Source: Daphnia carinata (Eukaryota; Arthropoda; Branchiopoda; Diplostraca; Daphniidae). Taken from it: a stretch of 64,000 nucleotides of DNA. Positions 1 through 13,400 of the stretch are shown in pieces. Location of the stretch: assembly GCF_022539665.2 (NCBI RefSeq), contig NC_081336.1:1798001-1862000 (forward strand), in the 5' to 3' direction. How positions within the stretch are numbered: position 1 is the stretch's first letter; each line of letters starts with the position of its first letter. The notes beneath the pieces are model-generated. The model was not told the DNA's origin. It made no database searches and was given only the letters and a program-made list of their open reading frames with translations. Position numbers and translations under genes: made by a program.

Positions 1-1160
1 TACGAATTGTTTACACGTTCGCAATTCTCTTCTTGCGTACACAGTTTCAATACTCTCGGTGAGTAGAGCAAACATTTTTTGTCCCGTCTGATTTACTTTC
101 TAAAGAAATATGTTCAGTTAGGATAGCGTTAGTAATGACGCAATCATTTTCAGGTTTTTGGGGTTAAGTTTTGGTGAGGGCGACAAATGAAAAATGGCTA
201 TTTCTTTATATGGGAAAGCTGAGTTTTATTATTTCATATACTTTCACTTTGCCCCTTTTTTGTTATCTTTATTAATGTTTCTGAATTATGGATAACTAAA
301 AGAACATGAGTAGCAGGTAATGGTGCTAATGTTTCGTGACCATTTTACAAGCCATAATATATATTGCCTGAAAAACATCGGATTTTTCCAAGTGCATTGT
401 TTGGCACGATACCAAACGTGTAATGCGACAAATATTAAATGGGTCTTTGTTTGGGTTTCCATGATTTGTTCTGTGAATTAATGTTACAAAATGGCGAAAG
501 CGTGGTACAAGAAAATTAAAAGGCACTCAGATAATCCAGGCCAGCTTCCATCAAGGACGAAGGAACAAAAGAAATAAATCAAATCTATTGATTGATGATG
601 TTTGTAAAGGACAGCGTGACGTAAACAACAACGAACGTTTAGCAACTCAAAATTTGAATTTTTCATTTTACATAAATTTTTTTTCCATGTTATATTCAAC
701 AGAATCTGCAAGTCAGCTGAGTCCAATTTTAGCGAGTAGCTCTACCGAAGTAACAGTGAGTGGGATACGCTGCCGGGACGGATCCAAGTGCCGGCCTCAT
801 CGTGAACTCGGTTATTGGTACTGCGAAATCGACAGCAGTTACTACAACTTCAACAACAATTGGGACTATTGTTGCCAGCCACAATCGCGATGCGGATACT
901 CTGATGGATATACTTATCCGTGGTGTATGGTGGGCTCGGAAGCATCCGGCCAATGGCGACCCTGTTCCGATCGTTACGCCGAACGTCCTTACGCTTACCT
1001 TCACCGCACTTTACCGCCTAATGCGACTGAAACGCAGGGAGCGTTTCGGCCGCTAAAGAATGACGATGATGTAATTCGGCCCGTTGATTCGAATTCGGCT
1101 GATTATTCACGGTCCGGATCGCATATTATCGTTCAAACCAATTGCACCGAATCGGATTGA
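1..1160 (+). CDS. 3' part of a cysteine-rich protein, probably secreted (partial)
   Basis: Two exons are visible. The first enters from the left edge and ends at base 58 before a strong donor (CTCG|GTGAGT). The second starts about 703 after a CAG acceptor and runs to TGA at 1158-1160. Both junctions are phase 1, so the frame continues. The last exon encodes about 150 residues. Its central part is dense in Cys, Tyr and Trp (motifs CRDGSKCRPH, GYWYCEID, YCCQPQSRCGYSDG, YPWCMVG, QWRPCSD), followed by a polar Asp/Asn/Ser tail. The YPWC and QWRPC motifs recall kringle or fibronectin type II folds, but the spacing is not one I can assign. The protein is probably extracellular, inferred from cysteine content. 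The start and any signal peptide lie outside the window. It is convergent with the Frizzled/LDLa gene. Confidence 0.7.
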
Positions 1161-2100
1161 TCGATTTTTATTTTTAAACGAAGGTTTTTTTTATTTATGA
1201 TCGATTACGACCACACCCATTGGGAATCGTGCATTTATTTTTTTTCTTCGTGAGTGGTGAAGGGGCTATTATTTAAATAATTGATTGTAATCGTGGACCT
1301 TTGTTTTCTCGTTTGTTTGAATTTTTTTAAATATTTTTATTGTCACTAAACTGGTCGATTTCACAGTTTTACAATTAGATCGTTTTACTTGTCGGACATA
1401 ATTCTTGGCCTCATTTCCGAAAAACACAAACATTTTAAATGCAAAAAGAATTCAGGCATCGTCCAGTAAAACATACATCAAAGAATGTTTTCTCTTTTTT
1501 TTTTTTTGTCGAATTGAAAGAATTTAATTAGACATGCACAAAAAATGTTAGAAATCGTGAAGAAAGAGGGAAACTATCGTAAAAACACGGGCACGTCACG
1601 TTTGCATCGAGTGGGTATAAGGCGGACACCGGCGTCCATCTTGAACATTGCGATATAATATTGAGGAGAATTTTAAAGCACCTGATTATAATTCATTAAA
1701 AAAACAAGATGGCGCTATGATTACGTTTTTTTTTTGCCATCGAATGGAATGTTGAAACGTAGAAGAAAAAGTTATTGTAAAGAAATGAAGTCGTCGACGA
1801 CAGCAGCATCGTCACGAGATCGGACACAAAAAAGAATTCATACAGTGGAATGTGGCACCTACCCATTCCCGATTCAAACAAAAAAAATGTACACGACAAA
1901 ACAAAAGAAAATCACTGAAAAAATAAGCATCATTAATGTTTGGACGGAACATTATCAAGGGCGTATTTCCATATTTTTATGAATATTTGTTTTTGTTTTT
2001 TTTCCATCTTGGAATTAGATTGGGTATGAAATCGTTAGAGCAAAGAAAGGACCCGAAACAAAAGGCGGAAGAGACAGAATTCGTTTAACGCCTTTGTTAT
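1161..2100. other. Convergent 3' flanks of two genes
   Basis: AT-rich sequence between the stop of the Cys-rich gene (+) and the stop of the Frizzled/LDLa gene (-). It presumably holds both 3' untranslated regions. I see no coding signal and no protease-like sequence continuing the minus-strand gene. Confidence 0.5.
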
Positions 2101-5100
2101 TCAGTTGGCAGATGATTTGCCGCAATCCGTTTCGTCGGCTCCATCGGCGCAATCTCGCGTGCCATCGCACAGCTGTTCGAATCGGATACACGTCGAGCCC
2201 GACATGCAAAGCAGCTCACCCAATGGGCACTTGTCGGGATTGAAAGCTGTGTCCGGATTGAGGGCCGTTTCATTGCCGCCAGGTACCAACTGATCTTGCA
2301 TTTCTTCAATCAGAACATCCGATTCCAGGTCGACTAGAACGAATTAAAGAAATGTTTAGAATTAGAGAACATTCAATTGATTAATAAAACTCACGTTCAG
2401 CTTCTCTGGCACACTGAGCTTCGTCGGATGCGTCTTTGCAATCCGCGTTGCCATCACAGACCCTGCGGAGCAAATTACAAGTCGTTAAGTCCACAGATTT
2501 CACATCACGCACTCAACTGCTTTTTTAACTCACCATTTCCTCGAGATACAGACACCGGTGTCATTGCACTTGAAGTCCTCAATTTGGCACGCTGGATCGT
2601 AAAATAAAAAATGGAAATGAGCCATCACGCACGAATGTTTTTAATTTATAGAAAGTAGGTGAAAATCTCGGGGGTCATTATGAACGTACCAATGGAAGTG
2701 CAGTTGGTCTCGTCAGAGTTGTCACGGCAGTGATTAGATCCGTCGCAAACCCGTCGCAGAGGAATACAAGAAAGGCCATCTTCGCACCGGAATTGGCCGT
2801 CTCCGCATTCTAAAAAAAATTTCAAAACAAAAGATAAACGCAAATGAAACAAGGGTCCAACAAACCAAAAAAAGATAAAATGGTTCATTGAACTTAATAG
2901 TCCAGCGGAACCATCCGACCGTAGTAACGGCTACACGCAACGCTTATTACAGTACCTTGATTGGCTGGGCAGTCGCGTTCATCAGAGCCGTCGGCGCAAT
3001 CACGGGATCCGTCACACCTCCACCTTTTGGGCAAGCATCGGTTCTCGTTTTCGCAGCGGAATTCTTCCTCGCGGCATCGACTGCAGGCGAATTCGTCGTC
3101 TCCCTGGCTGCAATCTTGCCGGCCGTCGCAAACCCACCGTTCGGGAATGCACGTGTTGTCGTTGCTGCAACGGTACTCGTTCGGCAGGCATTCACCTTCG
3201 GGAGCTATGCAATCCGAATGTGCGTTTGAGTGTGGGAAAAGAGATTTCCGGCCAAGCGGAATCGAAGGAAAAGTAAATAACAAATGATATGTTAACAATG
3301 TTTGTAACGGTTTGCATAAAATTGTTTGTGTTTCGTTACTTGTTGAAGCTAGATTCAAACAGACATCCGGGTCGTTGGACTGTGGGAATTGATCGCACTC
3401 AAGGACTGATGCCAACGTTAGAGCAGACAGGACGTAACTGGAACAATCTTCGGCAATAGCTGCAATGTTATCAATAGATTTGAATGGTTAAATTTGTTTT
3501 TGTATCTAAATATGAATTTAAATACCGCGGCAGAATTGACGGCATGGAGGTAAACTAATTCCGCTACCACGGCACGGTGGTTCCAGGACGGCGCAAGCGT
3601 ATTGTTGCACTCGAGGATGGCTGGACATTTTAATCAAAATTATTGAACAAAATTCTGGAAGTGTGAAATAGAAATGATTACCATTCAGATTCGGCGATGA
3701 TTTCGAAATATGGAACGCTGAAATTGCGTTCGGATTCCGTCGTGTCGCCCACCCAATTCGGAAGGATCGTTTCCGAGTAAGGTAAAACTCCGCGACAGAA
3801 CGGCAATTGGCGGCGGATGCATTGCGGAGAAGCCGGAGCGGAATGCAGGGAAACAATGGACGGAAATTGTTCGGTGGATGTGGAAGGAACAGTCGGTTTC
3901 GAAGTGCGGACGCGATTTTCCGGCAGTAGTAGCGCCATGTTGCCCAGATCTTGCATTTGAGCGAATTCCGTGGCTTCTTCCAGTTCCGCCGGTGCTTCCC
4001 ATTTCACAATTTCGACTGGAACTTGGCTGACTTCTTCTGGCAATTGACTAACAGATGGAACGTTGCTCGCCGTTCTGACAGTCGTAGTCGTCACTGCAAC
4101 GATGGGGTTCTTCTTTTCGACGGATGCCACCGATTGCTGCGCATCTACCGGTGATTTTCCATCGACAATGAATCGATCTTGAACTTCGTCTTCCGTATTG
4201 ACCGCAGGAATAGCAACGCTTCCATCAATGGGCTTCCAGGGCGCCGTATCAACGGCCGGAATTGCGTCTACCGGTTTTGCGGGCACCGTTTCCGACAGAG
4301 CTTCCGTTTGCGAGTCTGTCGATTGTTCCTGTTCGTAATCGAGATCCTCTTTCGTTTGAACAGGAACGAAACCACTCGTATCCGGTTCCGGAACGGCAAT
4401 AACAACAGGATCTGGAAGAGGAACTGGAACGGTGGTCGTCGATTCCTTTGTCCGCTCTGAACTGACATCGGCCACCGTCGTAGAAATAGTAGATGGGACT
4501 GATCTGATGGTCGTCGTAGATTCCGGCAGTAAAACAACAGGCGGAGCTGGATCGGTTTGCAATTGACCGGAAGCAGCGTCCGTATTTGCGGCCAATGCGG
4601 GCGTCTCGATGATGGCGTCATCATCTGGAACGAACAGCGTCGTTTCGTTTTTGCCTCCAATTTCTTGACTATTGGCTTCAATATCAATTGGCGGATTGGC
4701 CTCATCTTCTTTGGTTTTGTTTGCGTTGATATTCACCGGCTGGGCGGGAATGGCCGTTGTGCCGGACGAAGGATTCCCAACTGGTTCGTAAGCCGGATAT
4801 ATGGCTTCACCTGTTTTCGACAGAGAAAAATGAATTATTTTCTTTGTTTTGAAATTGTCCATAATAGATCAGAGGTGAAACTAACCCTTAACGTGAAATT
4901 GAGGTTCGTGTATGCCGACGTCAGGTAACGAGGTGCTGCTAAGTGACAGCTGATCTTTGGTTTCGCTGCTGTCCCATTCGTGACTGTCTTTTAACGAGTT
5001 GATTTTCTTTTCTTCCTCTACAATATTCCAATATTCGTTTTAGCACGTCACGAGTAGAAATGATAAAACGTCATTATCATTAAGAGAACAAACAAAAAAT

Positions 5101-8100
5101 ATGCGTAATAACGGTCATAAACAGGAAACAAAGGAGGAGAAAAAAGAGAATGAAACAGGGGTGGAAAAGATGGAGACAACACTGTTCAATTGATGTCGAA
5201 CTTTCTCTCGAGTCAACATATACACGAATTGCAGCTGTGGTAAAGAACTAACGACACTCGTCGTATTTATTTTAGCCACTTTTTCGTGATGCTTTTGTGC
5301 TTTCTGTTCAAATGGCAGACTGGGTCAATGCCCTACCACAGGCACTCAAAGAGAAAATAGGACGTTAGTCTTTTGTTTGTGTACCTCTGTCTCGTGTCAA
5401 AGGTGAAGAATCGAGTGTGCCATTTTGTTGATCGGCATCTGATGTTTGTGCCTGACTGTTGTCCACTCCTGCACGTGTGAAAGTTGAGTGTTAAAATTCA
5501 CGTACGGATGAAGTCAACTGATTATGAGTTACCGTTGACGACGTAAAAGACGACGAGGAAGATGGCGACGGCGGCGCAAATGACGGCCAAGGCGATGAGG
5601 ACCCCGCAGAGAAGATCTTTGCCGACGCGGCCGCCTTTGCAGCATCCAGGCCGCTTGCTGTTCCCTCCCGCGTACTGCGGCACAGACTCCACAGAGACCG
5701 TGTACAATTCCTGCGAGCTCTGTGTCTCCCAAATAGAAATGGAAATTAGATCGCCAGATCATTAGAATAATAGAGAAAGGACGATGGGTGGTAGAACTCG
5801 AAAAAAGAATCGAAAACGTTTTAATTTTCTATTTTGAAGATGTGGGTGTTTGTTCTTGTCGGGGCAAGTGGGTCAAAGATCGAATCTCTCGTCGTTTTCT
5901 CTCTCTCTTTCTCTCCAGGTTAGAAAAAAAAAAAAAAATCGGAGCAACCCAACCCCTTTGCTCCAGGGAGGACGTTGCCATTTGACTAAAATTGGCCAGG
6001 AGTTAAAAAAAAATGTAAAATAAAACGTGTTCTTCTTCCCTCCTCCTGTGTTTGAAAAAAAAAGTAGTGCAGGAGAGGAATAAAATGAAACTATAGGTGA
6101 AAATAACCCCAACGTTTAGACCTTTTTAGTGAAAATACAAAATGAGGATGACACACGTAACAATGGCGGTTATACACGCACATGAGTTCTTGTGGCCTGG
6201 AGGGGGGTAAATAGGCAAATCCTTATTTTTAACCAAAGAAATATCACGTATTTTTTTAGAAAATGGCATTTGGATGGTTGCCTACAAAAAAAATTGTGGG
6301 GCGGTTCTCTGGTGGCGTTGACTCTCAATTCTTTTTTTCACGTGAGTCACGAAAAAAAATAAAAACAGTAAAAATCCGATAAAGGAAAAACGAGATGAAG
6401 AAGACAACGAACGCGTGTTTAAAGAAAAACATTTGAAAAAATGCAACTAACAAATTTTCTTTTACATTTCAAACATGCAAAGTTGATAAAAAGAACATCA
6501 AAGCCAGGATTCTGTTTAGTAACCTTGCTTAAATCTAAAGTAGAGCCTCCCTCTAGCGTCGATGAGTTTCTAATATCGTCTGCAATTTATCCTTTGATCG
6601 CTCGAAGATATTCTCTGGATGTCCTTTTTTTTTTATTTGTCTCTTTTAAACATTTCATTTTGTATCGAACGTCATGTTTCCTCACGTTTGTGATAGACAT
6701 TGAGTTACGCTGCTGAGTGCTGATTTCTTTTATCCAAAAGAGATCGAAAACAATCCAAAAGGAGACCATCTAGACGAAACTGCAGTTGCCGCCACATGGC
6801 CTCGAGGTGAGTTTAACCTTGAAGGTCCATTATTGCATCAGCCATCTTTTTTTTTTCTTTGGCCATCTTCGCTTTTCAAAATGTACGCACTCACGGCCCG
6901 CAGAGACACATTCTCCCGAAAGAAATTTTTTTTTAAATCACGGGGAAAAACACAAAGAGGAAAACATTCACGTCACTTCCTCATTTTTTTTTGTGCGTTT
7001 TCTGCCTTGTTCATTCCAGCAGAACCATACGTTCCGGTCGCTATCTAGAAAGTACGTGTATGCAGTACCCCCTCCATATCTTTTAGATTTGTTCCACGCA
7101 TTTCTTAGCAAAAAAAAAAAAGGTTTTTTCTCATCAGGCTGTTGATCTCTTTGATTCTTTTTTGTCTTGTTGTCTGTTTCGTATCTTTCACACGCTAGTC
7201 CGTCGACTGGGAAAGAAAATGGTTCCTCCCTTTTCCTTTTTTCCTTAAACCATCACCTCGGGTATTGCGTGAAAAAGATTTTTTCCGTGCGGGAAACCCA
7301 AAAAAAAAAAAAAAACGTCATCTGGTCCGTCTTTAGTGCACTCCACCTGCCGGCCTTTTTTTTTATTGAATGGGCGGACATATTTGATGGTGGAAGAGGG
7401 AGGGGGTCTGTATTTTTTAAAATATAAAATCCCATTCCCGCTGTTCATCACGATGTTACTCACCCTTTCGTTTGAGGGCCATTTCAAGTGCCCCCTAACT
7501 GCAAAGTATACGCGTGTCTTTTGTTTTGTCATGGGTGTCTCTCCCCCTTCTAGATTTTTCTTCCCCCCTGCCAAAGGGAGGGCATTTCTGCGGGACTTGT
7601 TTGTTTTTACGTGAAACATCACCAGGGCATTTGGCCAGAGTCACGAGATTCCAACATTGGGCCTTGTGCCAGTGTTGTCACTCATTTGTTATATACTCCC
7701 CAGTATTAGATGCACACACGATGGATTGGGTCGTCCGTCGGAGGAGTCAAAAGACCCCAACTAAGAAACAAGTTTTTTGTATTTTTTTATGTTTGGGTGG
7801 AAAGGGGGGAGGTTAAAGGGAGGAGAACGATCGGGCACATCAAGTCACGAAGGGTGAACGAGGAAAAAAAAAAGAGGATAGGAATAATAGCATTCCCCTC
7901 CACTCAAAAAAAAAGGGGGAGTTTGCATATAGATAGAGAGAGTGTAGTTGCCAGAGGCTAAGGGCTGGTGTAGTGCCTCGAGGGCAACATCCACTACTAC
8001 TAAACACTACACCTCATCTTTTCTTTTTTAAAAAGCCAAACACGCACTATTATGTATTTTTTTTTCTCAAGAAAAAGAATAGAACGTCCCAAAAGAAAGC

Positions 8101-10459
8101 AACCCTGGAATGTCTGGGATGACTCCAGGTGAGATGATGATGCCTCTTTTTTTCCCCCCGTCTTCTCAAACCACGATAGGAGCTCTTTGTTTAGTTTCAG
8201 AGCCTGTACGGCTCCTTTCGATTTCAATTTTAATAGCGAAGGCTCTGTGTGTGTGTGTAGACCTTTCGGTTAGGTCTATAATTTATTTTTCTCCCTTTTT
8301 TTTATTCAAGTATCTCTTTTTCTTTCAATGTGGAGCCCACCCAAGGTGTTGGCATATTCAAGTGGCGCATTTCGGAGAAAAAAACATGTCATCAATTCTT
8401 TGATTATATGCAAATTGGGTAAAGCAAACGATGATAACGTCACAGTAGAAAAATGTCAACAAGAAGTAGAAAAGCGAAAGGGTTTTCGATTTTTTTAAAT
8501 TGGGGAGAGGGGATGTCGTGAGAAATGAAAACGGACTTTTGTTTTTCCCGAGAAACGCTTTGTCTTGTTACGTGGTACACCCCGTGTTCGAATGTGTGCA
8601 CGTAATGCGATTGGATCTCCGATAGAAAATGATTTCCGGCAACATATACGAAAAAACTCGAACGTTTTCCCGCATTTTTTTTAAAAACAAAGACATCGGG
8701 GTCACGCCAACGTGAAAAATTCTTTCACGTCCGTTGACGATTCGTTTCTCTTTCGTCAAGGTTAAAGTGTCCAATCTGCTGGACAGCCTTTTCGTTCGTC
8801 CTTAATCTCTGTCGTTTTGTTTTCATTCAACAGGAACATTTTGATTTGTTTTTCTTTTTGGCTCTTTAATTTATTCGTTTCCTCTTTTGCATTTCTTGAT
8901 TGTCAAGTTTGGCCTTTTTGGGGAGGGAAAAAAATTCTATGGCCATCTGTCCGTTTTTCGATTGAAAAACGAATACTTTTTGTGTGGAGTCCTTTACAGC
9001 GGTTCAGGGCCGTGCAATCCTGACGTAATCAGCGACAATTCCGCAAGCACATGACAATGCAAGAATCGAAACAACGAGGTCATTTTCTTTAAAAAAAAAA
9101 AAAAATTTGTATTTCGCCATTTCGACGAAGGACGATATGACGTAACGTAAGTGCGCACCGTACGCATCAAGTCTGAAACATTTGCATACGCTTTTTCTTT
9201 TCATTTCTTTTTTTTTTGTTTGAATTATTACGAATGGGAGAAAACAAGAAAGAAAAGAGGGAGATGAAATGAATTCGTGATGAGGGTCGAGGCACCCGCT
9301 AGACCGGAAGAGGTGGCGTGCAACCGAGCGTGACTCATTTGGCATCCACTATAAACCTGTCCGGTGAGAAGAGGCTTCATCTCGAAGATCACAGATATTT
9401 TAAATTCTCTTTTTTTACGCATTTACGATCGCTCGGGGGAATTTCGGGATTGAACGAGAGAAAATTTTTTTTTTAGGAACTGATCACAAGATAAAAGGGG
9501 GGGGGAGAATTTACAATGTTGCCGGTTCGTGCCAGTTTCCTTCTTTTTTTCCCCGGGATTTTGATTAAGAACGCGCATCTGTCTCGCGTTGCGCAAGGTG
9601 CGGTACCATCACGTACCGGTCGGAGATGTCCCAACCGGAAGTTTTTCAAATTGCCAATAGCGACCCCTTCCAATTTATTTTTTATTTGTTCAACCCAATT
9701 CGTGAGACCTTCCGAACTTTTATCAAATTATTGCGGTACTTTTCCACCAATGAAGCGACAAGCGAACGGATGAAGTAAATAGGAAAAATGTGTAACTACA
9801 AAAAAAAAAACAGTTCCATCGTGTCCCTTTTTTTTTTTTTTTTTTTTTTTTTTGCTGATGGATGGATGGGCATAACAGTTCCGCACAGTGACAGGAAAAA
9901 CCGGAGGCTATGAGTATATGTTTTACCGGTTGGTGCTTTGATAAATGCCAAAAAAAAAAAAAGAACAGAAGAAGAAGAAGCGAATAGTTTTGTTATTCTT
10001 CTGTTCTTTACCCTTTTTTTTTTTTGTTGTTGTTCCAGTAAGAGAACAGCCACAGTTTTAATGAAAAGTTCGCCATTTTGTGGTAGCGGTACTGCTAGCA
10101 CCTTTTTTTTGTGTGTTCTTTCATTTCTTTTTTGGTGCTGCACATTGGTTTGGAAATTTAATGGCGAAAGCTTCCCCCCTCAAGATAAAGTTCAACACAA
10201 TTAGGTTAAATAAACGCAACGGGCGGGAGTGAGAAACGGGAGCGCTAGATAAATCATCCATCATTGAACGGGGTGAACTCAATTGAAAAGCAATTTTCTT
10301 GTATTTGCCTATAGGCACGACTAGCGGCTAAAACGAAACGCTTGTAAAGCTATACGCAAATGATGATGATCCATTCAAACGAGAAATAGCCAACGAAGTG
10401 ATTGAATAAAAAAAAAATTCTAAGACAGAACTCACCCCAGGTATTCTTGCTTTCACCAT
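2101..10459 (-). CDS. Corin-like type II membrane protein: TM, Frizzled CRD, five LDLa repeats, no protease
   Basis: Twelve coding exons join without a frame break: 10459-10436 (MVKARIPG, least certain), 5719-5533, 5468-5385, 5017-4886, 4810-3682, 3620-3526, 3459-3340, 3204-2956, 2809-2690, 2591-2534, 2462-2395, 2333-2101. The sum is 2499 nt, 832 residues. Order: short cytoplasmic Gly/Lys/Cys stretch; one hydrophobic segment (about residues 43-66); a Pro/Val/Thr/Glu-rich linker, mostly from one 1129-nt exon; a Frizzled Cys-rich domain (about 468-590, e.g. [32 protein letters not shown]); then five LDLa repeats with CDGxxDCxDGSDExxC calcium-site motifs. Human corin begins with TM, Fz1 and LDLa1-5 before Fz2, LDLa6-8, SRCR and trypsin; here a TGA follows the fifth LDLa. 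Exons 5468-5385 and 5017-4886 are phase 1-1 and could be cassettes. It may act as a binding or decoy receptor; that is inference. Confidence 0.85.
5720..10435 (-). other. Long putative first intron of the Frizzled/LDLa gene
   Basis: About 4.7 kb between the TM exon (acceptor ACACAG at 5720) and a proposed start exon whose donor is CTGGG|GTGAGT at 10435. The region is AT-rich with many A/T and purine runs; no conserved coding segment was recognised. If the MVKARIPG exon is wrong, this is 5' flank instead. Confidence 0.4.
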
Positions 10460-13400
10460 TTTCTCTTGTCCGGCAGATGAATTTGAAACACCTTTGATTG
10501 AAATCGCAAATTTTGTTTCCTCTCCGATAAAAACAAATTGAAATCCGAATTAACTTTTTGTTGCAGGGGGTTGATGGATGAAATAACTTTTTATTTAAAA
10601 AAAAAAAGGCAGTTCAACTTTAGTACTTTTTTCGAGATTGAAACAAAAATAGTGCGACCGCACGGCTCACGATCACAAATGCGACTGGTAGAGTTTTGCA
10701 GTCTCTAATGCCATGTTATGGGAGGGCCGTCCGTGTGTGTCCGTAGTCTTTTTCTTCTCAACTCTTGCATCGCTTCCCTCCCCCCGACAGAGTTTTTGAC
10801 TCCTCCTACCCTCCGGTTAGTTGTTTCTTTATTTCTCTTCTTCCTTTTTTTTTTTTTTTTTTTTCGTTCGCCGTTGTTGTTGTGTTAGCAACCGAGTGGA
10901 GGGGGATCGACCTGCCAGGAGGGAACAACACACGCACACGTACAGAAAGAAAGAAAAAAAAACAAGAACTTAAAGCAAAGTGTAGTATAGACGATGAGGA
11001 ATGGTATAAGATGGATTCGTACAAAAGAAGAATGCCCGAGGCAACACACCTTTGCATCTTCCCTTTTTGTTTTGAAACGCGTTCCCCGCCCAAGAAAAGA
11101 GCGAAGAGGCACAGGTTGGATAATAGTCTGATATATGTAAGCATCGTATTACACTACTGTAGTAGGGACACAAGAAGAGTTTCTTTGCCTTCCAGCAGCT
11201 TTCGCTCCTTGCGCTGCTTTCGTTCTGTTTTGCTTTTGTTTTTGTTTTTTTTTTTTGAAATTATTGTGGGGTTATTTATTTTATTTTATTTTTTTTTTTA
11301 ACCTTTCGTCGAATAGTCCGGAAACCCTTGAAACATTTGGTGAAATGTTATGATGGATCTTTATCAATAGTGACGGGGAGTTATGAAATGACGTCATAAC
11401 TTGCCCTCAGGTTTTTGTGGATTGCAATTTTTATTTCGAATTTACCTGGATGCGGGCAAACGAAAGCGATTGCGAATGACGTCCGTGGAATTTGCAAAAC
11501 ATCTATACTGTCTTTTTGATCGTTTGACTATGTCAGTGTAACAAATTGATCTTCGTCTGATGAATGCGTAACTCTTTTGACCAATCATTTTCGACGTAGT
11601 CAGATTTTTAATCGTCTCGCCTCGCTTTTTATTAATGTCAGGAAATTGAGTTTCTGCAGGACGAAGCGATTGAACGAGATAAGGTACAGCTTGTGCTGCG
11701 CGCACGGTCTGATTGCGTTCAACACTGGCAACATCCAACTCTTTTTTTCGTCAGCCATCCTTGCAATAGTGTCTTCTAACGTTTAATTCTTTCTTTCGTC
11801 AGCACAATTCGTTTAAAAAAATAATTTTTTTCACGAATAATACAAGAAAAAGAAGGTGCCTGTCAGCTGCTATCGGTGTAAAGAATCAAGAGCCGCATTA
11901 AAAAAAAAGAGTTTGCTGTTTACTCGAAAAAGAGAAGGATGTAGCAGACTTTTCATGGAGATATTTCTGCCCAACAATGATCTGTAAAAAAAAAAAAATA
12001 AATAAATTCAGTCCCCCTTTTTTATTTAATGGCCAAGGAAGAAAATAGGTGGACCAGATGCTGGGCGAGATTTATAATTTTTCCTGCGTTAGAAATGTTT
12101 AGCATTGAATGAAAAATCATAGCATATCTTTCGAGGAATTGAAGAAAAACTGGGCCTCTTTGTGGAAGAGGGGAAAAAAAAGTAGATTGGGTCACGGCTG
12201 GCGTTTAAGTTTGGGGAGGGAACAACCGCTGTGCGCAAAAATGGCGTTCTTGTTCAAATACGTGCAGTAGATGTAACATAGTGATGCGCATTAAATCGCC
12301 CGTCGCGATGCTTGGAAAGTAAAAAAATTAGTTGGCTGATTATGAACGTGTTTTTTTCCCCTCCCGCATCTTACCGCAACCGCGTTTTTTTTTTTTTTTT
12401 TGCTTTCCTTTCCGTCGTTATACTCTCGAGTCATTTAAGAGATAATGAGTCCGCGTATCCGTTTTCAATCGGCTGGGCTTAAGGAAAAGCTATTTCCAAA
12501 AACAAAAAAGAAACGAACGTTAGGCTTTTATTACGGACGCCAGAAGGTGCGGAAGCAAAATAAAAGGTCGAGACCCTCATTTTAATTTCATCCTTTTTTG
12601 TTTTCGGGGGTAATAGAGGGGCTCGATTATTTATTTATTATTCTCTTTTTGTGGGTATTGTTCACCATTGATACAGCCTCCCCGTATACCCGCGTTCAAA
12701 CAGGGGAAATGGAGTTCCGACATCCCCACCAACCGCCACCGATGACGTATAGACTGGGACGGGATTTTTCGGAAAAAAATTTAAACAAAAAGAATCTGTC
12801 AACTGGAATCGGAACTGGTCGAGGGAAAGAAAAAAAAAATGTATTTTTGTCGCCGACAATGTAGAAACCGGCTGGAGTTTCACGTTTGGGGATTCTGGTC
12901 AGATTAACATCGATGTTAAGTTAAATATGGACGCGCTCGGCCGTGAACCTCCGTGTATGGGAGGGAGGAAGGGAGAGATGGGAAAACCACAGGAAAACTC
13001 CGTTTAAGGGAAATCAAGAATTTTTATTTATTTGTATATATTTTTTTTTCGGCAGTGTCGACATCGAACCACCCGTCGTGATGGTCTAAACCGAGAAATA
13101 AAAAAGAAGTTCCCGCTGTGTGGGTTGGTTCGTGAATCGGGGTTGCTCTTATCGACACCTGGCGGCGGGAAATTGTACTAATAGAATTTCACGTAAGATG
13201 ACACATTCAAAACAAAAACGAAAGCGATCGAAATAAAGTAAAAATTGAAAAAAAAAAAATTAATTGTGTTAATGCCTAATACGTGACGGCCTTCTCGTTT
13301 CGTGAGCGTTTGAGAACAGAGGCTAAACTAACGGGAGCAAAAAAAAAAAAATAAAACCAGTTGACTTTTTTATTGTTCATGCGTTCCGACAGACCTCTTT

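Noticed and set aside
11442-11738. 98-codon minus-strand frame as coding exon
   Set aside because: Composition is random-looking and nothing joins to it in phase; at most it is an untranslated exon.
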